Below, piece by piece: positions 57,531 to 64,000 of a stretch of 64,000 nucleotides of DNA. This DNA comes from Kitasatospora gansuensis. GTDB taxonomy: Bacteria; Actinomycetota; Actinomycetes; Streptomycetales; Streptomycetaceae. How positions within the stretch are numbered: position 1 is the stretch's first letter; the number at the start of each line of letters is the position of its first letter. The notes beneath the pieces are model-generated. The model saw only the letters and a list, made by a program, of their open reading frames with translations. It was not told the origin of the DNA and searched no databases. Location of the stretch: assembly GCF_014203705.1 (NCBI RefSeq), contig NZ_JACHJR010000001.1, positions 5,208,001 through 5,272,000 on the forward strand, read 5' to 3'. Both the position numbers and the translations under genes were made by a program.

Positions 57531-58712
57531 TCACACCTGGGACTGACGGGAGTGCAGCGTGACGCCCACCGCCACCGCCGCCGCGCAGACCAGCCCGGCC
57601 GCCAGGACGCCGGACTCGCCGAACAGGGTGCAGAGCAGTACGGCGACCGCGGCGACCGGCAGCAGCACCTGGGCCGGGCCGCGCTTGGAGTGCCGGGCGT
57701 GCAGCAGCCAGACGGTGAACAGGTAGAGCGCGGCCGGCACGGTGACGGCGGCGGTGGCCGCCTTCGCGCCGATGTGCGCCTCGCCGGTGGCGTACTCGAT
57801 CGCGACCTCCATCCCGGCACCGATCGCGGCGGCCGAGCCGAGCACCAGGTAGTGGCCGTAACCCCAGAGGAAGGAACGCCGGTTGGAGGTGAGGATGTGG
57901 TGCACCGGCCGGGCGAAGTAGATCCACCAGGCGGCGAAGCAGATCAGGATGCCGCCGGCCGCGAGCGGGATCAGTTCGCCCAGCGCCTCGTGCTCGTCGA
58001 GCGCGGCCTGCATCGCCAGGGTGGCGGCGGAGACCGTCTCGCCGAGCACGATCAGGGTGAACAGGCCGTACCGCTCGGCGATGTGGTGCGGGTGCCAGTT
58101 GCTCTGGGTGTGCAGCTCGGCCAGTGCGGGCACCGAGAGCTCGGCCACGATGCCGAGCGGCAGCACCCAGACCCGGGCGCTCTCCGGCACCAGCAGCACC
58201 AGGCCCCAGCCGACCTGGCAGACCGTGATGCCCGCCGCGTAGCGCAGCGCCATGGTGCGCGCGCCGCCGCTCTCGCAGGAGGCGGCGCGCAGCCACTGGG
58301 TGACCATGGCCAGGCGCATCACCACGTAGCCGACCACCGAGAGGGTGAGGTCCTGGTCGGCGAAGATCCGGGGCACCCCGGCGGCCAGGATCAGCACCCC
58401 GGTGATCTGCACCAGTGTGGTCAGCCGGTACGGCACGTCGTCCACGTCGTAGGCGGAGGCGAACCAGCTGAAGTTCATCCAGGCCCACCAGATCGCGAAG
58501 AACGCGAACGCGTAGCTGTAGAGCCCGTGGCCGAGGTGACCCGCCGCCAGGTCGTGGGCGAGCTGGGAGCCGGCCTGGGCGACCGCCACCACGAAGCAGA
58601 GGTCGAAGAAGAGCTCCAGGGGAGTGGCGGCCCGATGGCTCTCCGCCTTGCTCCGGGGCACCATCCGGCGGAACGGCGCCGGTTCGGTCGGGACGGCTTC
58701 ACTACTGGTCAT
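57531..58712 (-). CDS. ltrA: Low-temperature-requirement protein A (LtrA) family
   Basis: 393 residues, many hydrophobic helices. Family motifs: ATPLELFFDLCFVVAVAQ, FFAIWWAWMNFSWFASAYDVDD and ERYGLFTLIVLGETV. LtrA proteins are polytopic membrane proteins first linked to growth at low temperature; mechanism unknown. ATG start at 58712. No partner other than the pentapeptide gene. Confidence 0.92.
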   Translation of the reverse strand: MTSSEAVPTEPAPFRRMVPRSKAESHRAATPLELFFDLCFVVAVAQAGSQLAHDLAAGHLGHGLYSYAFAFFAIWWAWMNFSWFASAYDVDDVPYRLTTLVQITGVLILAAGVPRIFADQDLTLSVVGYVVMRLAMVTQWLRAASCESGGARTMALRYAAGITVCQVGWGLVLLVPESARVWVLPLGIVAELSVPALAELHTQSNWHPHHIAERYGLFTLIVLGETVSAATLAMQAALDEHEALGELIPLAAGGILICFAAWWIYFARPVHHILTSNRRSFLWGYGHYLVLGSAAAIGAGMEVAIEYATGEAHIGAKAATAAVTVPAALYLFTVWLLHARHSKRGPAQVLLPVAAVAVLLCTLFGESGVLAAGLVCAAAVAVGVTLHSRQSQV

Positions 58713-59074
58713 ACCGCGATCCTGACAGCCCGTCAGCCGTGGCGCACGTACCGGTGCGGCACGCCGTATGTCCGACTTACGCCTGTTCTGACCCGTCGTC
58801 AGCGAGAGTTGACGACGTAGTGCGCGAACCGGGTGACAGCGGCCGGGTCCACTGGCGTGCCCCCTTGATGCTGTCCGGCGTGTCCGGTTTCGACCGGATA
58901 GATTCCTCGGCAGTGCAACGACGACGCGGGCGGTCTGCGAGCAACGCGGAAGGTCAAGGCCGGTGGTGGTACACGGGGGCGGGCTCATCGCTTGCCCCCG
59001 TGCCACCGGTCTCGTGATCACCGCGCTGCTCGTCAGTGCCGTCTGTCGTCCGTCAGTCCGGATCTTTCAGGGGG
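58713..59074 (-). terminator. 362-bp intergenic region with terminator hairpin (58965-59007)
   Basis: GGTGGTACACGGGGGC (58965-58980) pairs with GCCCCCGTGCCACC (58994-59007) with a two-base bulge, ~70 bases beyond the solute-binding-protein stop on the minus strand. The rest precedes ltrA and probably holds its promoter; no convincing gene is present. Confidence 0.7.
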
Positions 59075-60775
59075 TCACTTCTCCCAGCCGACCTTGGTGA
59101 TGTCGGTGTCCGCCAGGCTGCCGGCCCCGAAGTTGGCCAGGCCCTTGCGGACCGCCAGGATGCTCGGCCGCTGGTACAGCTCCAAGGTGTGCCCCAGCTC
59201 CCAGATCTGCGCGTCGGCCTTGTTGTAGAGCTTGACCGCCTCGGCCGGGTCGAGGGTGGCGGCGGCGGTGCGCAGCAGCTCGTCGATCTCCGGGGTGGCC
59301 AGCTTGGAGTAGTTGCCGAACACGTTGTCACCCTGCGGCGCACGGTAGTTGGCCACACCCGCGGAGAGCGGGAAGGAGTCGGTGTTGCGCCAGCTGGCCA
59401 GGTCGAACTTGCCCTGGTTGACGTACTTGCCGAAGTACTCCTTGCTCGGCACCTTGTCGACGGTGAGCTTCACCCCGACCTGCAGGAGCATGTTCTGTAC
59501 GGCGGTGGCCATGTCGATCTGGGCCTGCGCCGAGCCGTCGCTGAGCACGTAGTGCAGCTCCAGCGGCTGCCCGTCCTTGGTGCGCGGCTGGCCGGCCGCC
59601 GCCTCCTTCCAACCCGCCTTCTCCAGCAGCTCCTTGGCGCCCGCGACGTTGTACTTGGCCCAGTCGCCGGAGTTGTCCTGGTAGCCGCTCTGGTTGGTCA
59701 TGAAGAGGTGGTTGCCGAGCGGCTTGAACTCCACCGGCACGCCCTGGTTGACGATCTTGATCAGGGCGGCCCGGTCCAGTGCCAGCCCGAGCGCCTGCCG
59801 GAGCGACTTGTCGGCCAGCGGCCCGTTGCCGCCGAAGGAGATGTGCACCTCGTCCCACGGCGTGCCGGTCCGGATCACGCCGTCCTTGGCGTCCTTGAGC
59901 TGGCCGTATGCGGTGGCGCTGCCCGCCGAGGCGTAGTCCACCTCGTTGTTGAGGAACGCCTGGGTGATCGCCGGGATGGCCAGCACCCGGTAGGTGATCT
60001 TGTCCAGCTTGGGCTTCGGGCCCCACCAGTCCGGGTTGGGTACCAGGGCGATGGTCTGCGCGGTCTTGTCGATCGTGCCGATCTTGAACGGCCCGCCGAA
60101 GATCGGCACCTTCTCGATCCAGCCCTGGTTGAACGCCTCCGGGGTGGCGATCCCGGCCGCCGGGATCAGCGGGTCGAACAGGTTCTGCCAGTCCGCGTAC
60201 GGCTTGTCGAAGGTGACCTTCACCTCCTGGGCGTCGGCGCCCTGCTCGACCGAGGAGATCTGCTCGTAGCCGGAGGAGTCGGCGATGTTGTAGGCCGGGT
60301 TCTTGCCGTTGGTGGACTCCCAGACCGCCTTGAAGTCCTGGACGCCGATCTGCTTGCCGTCCGACCACTTGGCCTTCGGGTTGATCTTGTAGGTCACCAC
60401 CTGCGGCGACTTGGAGGTGACCTCGGCCGAGACCAGGTACTCCGGCACCGGCTTGAAGACGCCCTTGGCGTCGGTGCGGAACAGCTTGGCCTGGGTGTAC
60501 TCCATGATCGAGACCGCGTCGCCGTACCGGCCGTCCACCTGGTACGGGTTCCACTGGGTGATCCACTGCTGGAGCGGTGGCCGGAACTCGCCGCCGTCCT
60601 TGATTCTGTCCAGCGGTTGCGGGTTGTTGTCCTCGGCGTCCTGGGTCGGCACCACGTTCTTGGTCACGTCCCCCGAGCCCGAGCCGGCCGAGCTGCACCC
60701 GGTGACGGCCAGCGTCAGTGCGATCGCGAGGACGGCGGCGCGGCGCAGGCCGCGGGCGGTGGTGAAGGCGTCCAT
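59075..60775 (-). CDS. Oligopeptide-type ABC transporter substrate-binding lipoprotein
   Basis: 566 residues of the family-5 extracellular binding proteins. Signal peptide with lipobox AVTGC; internal landmarks YKINPKAKWSDGKQI, FGGPFKIGTIDK, PNPDWWGPKPKLDKITYRV and SLRQALGLALDRAALIK. It binds peptides, nickel-chelates or sugars and delivers them to the permeases encoded divergently. ATG start. It is the only gene of the set on the minus strand. Confidence 0.9.
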   Translation of the reverse strand: MDAFTTARGLRRAAVLAIALTLAVTGCSSAGSGSGDVTKNVVPTQDAEDNNPQPLDRIKDGGEFRPPLQQWITQWNPYQVDGRYGDAVSIMEYTQAKLFRTDAKGVFKPVPEYLVSAEVTSKSPQVVTYKINPKAKWSDGKQIGVQDFKAVWESTNGKNPAYNIADSSGYEQISSVEQGADAQEVKVTFDKPYADWQNLFDPLIPAAGIATPEAFNQGWIEKVPIFGGPFKIGTIDKTAQTIALVPNPDWWGPKPKLDKITYRVLAIPAITQAFLNNEVDYASAGSATAYGQLKDAKDGVIRTGTPWDEVHISFGGNGPLADKSLRQALGLALDRAALIKIVNQGVPVEFKPLGNHLFMTNQSGYQDNSGDWAKYNVAGAKELLEKAGWKEAAAGQPRTKDGQPLELHYVLSDGSAQAQIDMATAVQNMLLQVGVKLTVDKVPSKEYFGKYVNQGKFDLASWRNTDSFPLSAGVANYRAPQGDNVFGNYSKLATPEIDELLRTAAATLDPAEAVKLYNKADAQIWELGHTLELYQRPSILAVRKGLANFGAGSLADTDITKVGWEK

Positions 60776-61138
60776 CAGGGGTTCCCCCGGGAAGAGTTGG
60801 AGGCCGCCAGGTGTGGCGACGCTTGAGCATGGGCAGCCAAGTCGGTGTCCGGCCGAGCAGAACGTAACAGCGGATCAGTTCACGTACCAGGGGGTCCTGT
60901 TCACACCTGATCGAATCGAAACGGGCCGCAACACTGCGGCAATACGCCGTCAGCAACTCGCTGAAACACTCTGACCTGCTGCTTCGCCCACCGGCTGGAG
61001 CGGCGCGTGCCAGAACTATGGACGGCCGACCGGCCATGCCGTAGAACTGCTGCGCGCGAAGCTGCTCCAAATACCCCTAGAGCGAAGGCAATTCGTCATG
61101 CTGACCAGGTGTACGAACCTCCGGACCGGCGGTGCGGG
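60776..61138. promoter_or_regulatory. Divergent intergenic region of the oligopeptide transporter
   Basis: 363 bases separating the binding protein from its permeases. It should contain both promoters. A GCCGCA-ACAC-TGCGGC hairpin lies near 60925-60940. I see no convincing ORF and no recognisable riboswitch. Confidence 0.5.
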
Positions 61139-62122
61139 GTGATCCGGTACCTGGCCAAACGCCTCGGCTACTACGTGGTCCTGCTGATCGTCGCGGTCTT
61201 CCTGGCGTACGCCCTCTCCAGCACCGCGCTCGGGCCCCGGAGCTACTTCGAGGCCAAGCAGCCCCGGCCCTCCGCCGCCTCGGTGGACCGGCAGTTGACC
61301 GCGCTGAACATCAACGACCGCACCCCCGTGGTGGAACGCTTCGGCACCTGGGCCGAGGGCCTGGTGCTGCACGCCGACCTCGGCCGGACCATCCACGACA
61401 CTTCGGTGAACGAGGAGTTCGGCCGCCGGATCTGGGTCTCGCTGCGGCTGCTGCTGGTCGGCAGCCTGCTCGGCATGGTGCTCGGCGTGGCGGTCGGCGC
61501 CTGGGGAGCGGTGCGGCAGTACCGCTTCTCCGACCGGGCCACCACACTGACCTCCTTCGTGCTGCTCTCCACCCCGGTCTTCCTGCTCGCGCTGCTGCTG
61601 AAGAACGGCGCGATCGCCGCCAAGGACGCGGCCGGCCACGAGGTGATCCCGTTCACCGGCTACGAGACCCCGGGGCTGGCCGGCGGGCTCGGCGCCCACC
61701 TGGCCGACTGGGGGCTCCATCTGCTGCTGCCCACCCTGTCGTTGGCGCTCGGCGGGATCGCGGTCTACAGCCGCTACCAGCGCGCCACCATGCTCGACGT
61801 GCTCGGCTCCGACTACCTGCGCACCGCCGAGGCCAAGGGCCTGACCAGGAACCGGGCGCTGCTCAAGCACGGACTGCGCACCGCGGTGATTCCGATGGCC
61901 ACCATGTTCGCGTACAGCTTCCTGGGCATCTTCACCGGCGCGGCCTTCACCGAGACCATCTTCGGCTGGCACGGCATGGGGGAGTGGTTCATCCAGGCGA
62001 TCAACGAGCAGGACATCAACTCGGTGGTCGCGGTCAACCTGTTCGCCGCGGTGGTGGTGCTGGCGTCCGGCTTCCTGGCCGACCTGCTGACCGCCGCCCT
62101 CGATCCCCGGGTCAGGTCCTGA
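61139..62122 (+). CDS. Oligopeptide-type ABC transporter permease (DppB-like)
   Basis: About 327 residues starting VIRYLAKRLGYYVVLLIVAVF, the usual DppB N-terminus. The conserved coupling motif is YLRTAEAKGLTRNRALLKHGLRTA, and FTETIFGWHGMGEWF is the family's periplasmic motif. GTG at 61139 is weakly supported by GGCGG upstream; a start at 61007 would add 44 poorly conserved residues. TGATG overlap with the next permease. Confidence 0.88.
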   Translation: MIRYLAKRLGYYVVLLIVAVFLAYALSSTALGPRSYFEAKQPRPSAASVDRQLTALNINDRTPVVERFGTWAEGLVLHADLGRTIHDTSVNEEFGRRIWVSLRLLLVGSLLGMVLGVAVGAWGAVRQYRFSDRATTLTSFVLLSTPVFLLALLLKNGAIAAKDAAGHEVIPFTGYETPGLAGGLGAHLADWGLHLLLPTLSLALGGIAVYSRYQRATMLDVLGSDYLRTAEAKGLTRNRALLKHGLRTAVIPMATMFAYSFLGIFTGAAFTETIFGWHGMGEWFIQAINEQDINSVVAVNLFAAVVVLASGFLADLLTAALDPRVRS

Positions 62123-63015
62123 TGACTGCCGTCCTGCCGCTGCCCACCGCCGAACTCCCGGCCCCCACCGGACGGTTGCGCCTGGTCACCGGGCGCCTGC
62201 TGGCCGCCAAGGGCGTGCTGATCGGTGCGGTGACCGTGCTGCTGCTCTTCCTGCTGGCCTTCGTCGGCCCGTTCCTGACGCCCTGGGACTACGCGACGCC
62301 CGACTATCTGGCGCTGCGTCAACCCCCGTCCGGCACCCACTGGTTCGGCACCAACGGGCTGGGGCAGGACGTCTTCGCGCAGACCGTCCGGGGGCTGCAG
62401 AAGTCGCTGGTGATCGGGCTGCTGGTGGCGCTGTTCTCCACCGTGCTGGCCGGGCTGGTCGGCGCCTGCGCCGGGTACTTCGGCGGCTGGGCGGACCGGG
62501 GCCTGACCTTCCTGGTCGACCTGATGCTGGTCTTCCCGAGCTTCCTGATCATCACCATCATCTCGCCCCGGCTCAAGGGCTCGGGCTGGATCGCCTTCGT
62601 GGTGCTGCTGGCCGCCTTCAACTGGATGATCACCGCCCGGGTGGTCCGCTCGATGACCCGCTCACTGCGCGAGCGCGAATTCGTCCGTGCCGCACGGTTC
62701 ATGGGCGTCCATCCGCTGCGGATCATCCTGCGGCACATCCTGCCCAACGTCGCCTCCTTCCTGATCACCGACGCCACCGTCGCGGTCGGCGGCGCCGTGA
62801 TGAGCGAGGCCGCCCTCTCCTACTTCGGCTTCGGCGTCCGCGCCCCCGACGTCTCGCTCGGCACCCTGCTCGCCGCCGGGACGGACCAGGCGCCGGTCTT
62901 CCCCTGGCTGTTCTACTTCGCGGCCGGACTGCTGGTGCTGTTCGTGCTCGCCGTCAACCTGATCGGGGACGGCCTGCGGGACGCCCTCGACCCGACCTCC
63001 GGGAGCCGACCGTGA
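62122..63015 (+). CDS. Oligopeptide-type ABC transporter permease (DppC-like)
   Basis: 297 residues. N-terminal helix, then WFGTNGLGQDVFAQTVRGLQKSL (DppC signature) and the coupling motif EFVRAARFMGVHPLRIILRH. Forms the channel with the preceding permease. ATG overlaps its stop, and its own stop overlaps the ATPase GTG (GTGA). Confidence 0.92.
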   Translation: MTAVLPLPTAELPAPTGRLRLVTGRLLAAKGVLIGAVTVLLLFLLAFVGPFLTPWDYATPDYLALRQPPSGTHWFGTNGLGQDVFAQTVRGLQKSLVIGLLVALFSTVLAGLVGACAGYFGGWADRGLTFLVDLMLVFPSFLIITIISPRLKGSGWIAFVVLLAAFNWMITARVVRSMTRSLREREFVRAARFMGVHPLRIILRHILPNVASFLITDATVAVGGAVMSEAALSYFGFGVRAPDVSLGTLLAAGTDQAPVFPWLFYFAAGLLVLFVLAVNLIGDGLRDALDPTSGSRP

Positions 63016-64000
63016 CCACCCCGCTGCTCGAAGTGGCAGACCTGGCCGTGGACTTCGGCTCCCAGCCGGCCGTCCGCGGGGTGGACCTGGCGCTCCGGCG
63101 CGGCGAGACCCTGGGCATCGTCGGCGAGTCCGGCTCCGGCAAGTCGGTCACCGCACTGGCCGTGCTCGGGCTGCTGCCCGGCACCGCGCGGGTCCGCGGC
63201 TCGGTGAAGCTGGAAGGCCGGGAACTGGTCGGCCTGCCGGGCCGGGAGCTCGCCGGACTGCGCGGGCGCAAGGTCGCGATGGTCTTCCAGGACCCGCTCT
63301 CCGCCTTTACCCCGGTCTACCGGATCGGCGACCAGATCGTCGAGGCGATCCGGATCCACCAGCGGCTGGACAAGGAGGCCGCTCGCAAGCGTGCGGCCGA
63401 ACTGCTCGACCTGGTCGGCATTCCGGACCCGTCCCGCGCCCTGGACGCCTACCCGCACGAGTTCTCCGGCGGCATGCGGCAGCGCGCGATGATCGCCATG
63501 GCGATCGCCAACGACCCCGACATCCTGCTCGCCGACGAGCCCACCACCGCGCTCGACGTCACCATCCAGGCCCAGGTGCTGGACGTGCTGCGCACCGCGC
63601 AGCGCGAGACCGGCGCCGCGTTGGTGCTGGTCAGCCACGACCTCGGGGTGATCGCCGGGATGGCCGACCGGGTCGCGGTGATGTACGCGGGCCGGGTGGT
63701 GGAGACCGCCCCCGTGGACGAGCTGTTCGCCCACCCCCGGCACCCGTACACCCTCGGCCTGATCGGCGCCGTCCCCCGGCTGGACGCCGACGGCGGTCCG
63801 CTGGTGCCGATCCCCGGTCAGCCGCCGGCGCTCGGCTCGGTCGGTCCCGGCTGCCCGTTCGCCGACCGCTGCCCGCTGGTGCAGGACCGCTGCCGGCAGG
63901 CCGAACCCGAACTGACCGGCACCGGTGACCACTTGGCCGCCTGCGTCCGGGCCGACGAACTGGCCGAGCGCCGCCCCCGGCCGGAGGAGGTCTACCCCGT
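63012..64000 (+). CDS. Oligopeptide-type ABC transporter ATP-binding protein (DppD-like), truncated by window end
   Basis: 329 codons are in the window; no stop is reached. Walker A GESGSGKSVTAL, Q-loop VAMVFQDPLSAFTPV, signature EFSGGMRQRAMIAMAIA, Walker B ILLADEPTTALDV, H-loop VSHDLGV. The C-terminal Opp/Dpp zone CPFADRCPLVQDRC, which can hold an iron-sulfur cluster, is present. A DppF-like partner probably follows, or is fused downstream. Confidence 0.93.
   Translation, partial: MTTPLLEVADLAVDFGSQPAVRGVDLALRRGETLGIVGESGSGKSVTALAVLGLLPGTARVRGSVKLEGRELVGLPGRELAGLRGRKVAMVFQDPLSAFTPVYRIGDQIVEAIRIHQRLDKEAARKRAAELLDLVGIPDPSRALDAYPHEFSGGMRQRAMIAMAIANDPDILLADEPTTALDVTIQAQVLDVLRTAQRETGAALVLVSHDLGVIAGMADRVAVMYAGRVVETAPVDELFAHPRHPYTLGLIGAVPRLDADGGPLVPIPGQPPALGSVGPGCPFADRCPLVQDRCRQAEPELTGTGDHLAACVRADELAERRPRPEEVYP

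Noticed and set aside
58739..59017. A 92-codon plus-strand ORF between ltrA and the binding-protein gene
   Set aside because: No ribosome site and no family motif, and it covers the bulged terminator hairpin of the neighbouring gene.

Overview
This is a very high-GC actinobacterial chromosome segment, almost certainly from Streptomycetaceae (Streptomyces or Kitasatospora). Supporting signs are GTG/TTG starts with GGAGG-type ribosome sites, four-base start/stop overlaps, a 'conservon' (cvn) operon with its P450, AA10 LPMO and copper-radical-oxidase genes, and Tat/lipobox exported proteins. I see no insertion sequence, integrase, prophage, CRISPR array or rRNA.

Layout. 0-3.6 kb: the end of a cell-surface polysaccharide cluster (sugar aminotransferase, Gfo/Idh/MocA dehydrogenase, GT2 glycosyltransferase, nucleotide-sugar dehydrogenase). 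3.6-12.4 kb: housekeeping and small-molecule genes (two more Gfo/Idh enzymes, DUF445, adenosine deaminase, YidC paralogue with DUF6412 partner, cell-wall-anchored LPMO, HAD-IIA phosphatase, uracil-DNA glycosylase). 12.5-14 kb: a two-subunit 3-oxoacid CoA-transferase. 14.2-20.3 kb: a complete Liv-type ABC importer translationally coupled to an alpha/beta hydrolase. 20.4-33.7 kb: membrane protein, polysaccharide deacetylase lipoprotein, DedA protein, LLM oxidoreductase, PAS-GGDEF-EAL protein, OsmC, chorismate mutase, a tiny ORF plus signal peptidase I, EamA transporter, class A PBP, DUF427. 33.8-38 kb: tRNA-Lys, DUF998, hydrolase, metNIQ methionine importer.

38.1-42.6 kb holds the most unusual module. 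A Dyp-type haem peroxidase fused to four C-terminal repeats that resemble a haemopexin-like propeller is transcribed divergently from a secreted galactose-oxidase/GlxA-like copper radical oxidase. One enzyme family consumes H2O2 and the other makes it. 42.9-47.2 kb is a conservon (cvnABCD) ending in a CYP157-like P450 that lacks the ExxR motif and carries a cationic Trp/Arg tail. A second identical tRNA-Lys follows. 47.4-52.3 kb is a five-gene molybdopterin oxidoreductase/Rieske/ferredoxin membrane complex, followed by DUF4239, a small membrane protein and a CbiX-type chelatase. 54.6-58.7 kb encodes a Tat-exported phospholipase C, a pentapeptide-repeat protein and LtrA. 59-64 kb is a divergent oligopeptide ABC importer running off the window end.

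A sequence-level pattern crosses many genes: short tandem repeats that include the TGA stop codon, often with a second in-frame TGA a few codons later. It is seen at six genes in this window. Its meaning (replication slippage or leaky stops) is open.
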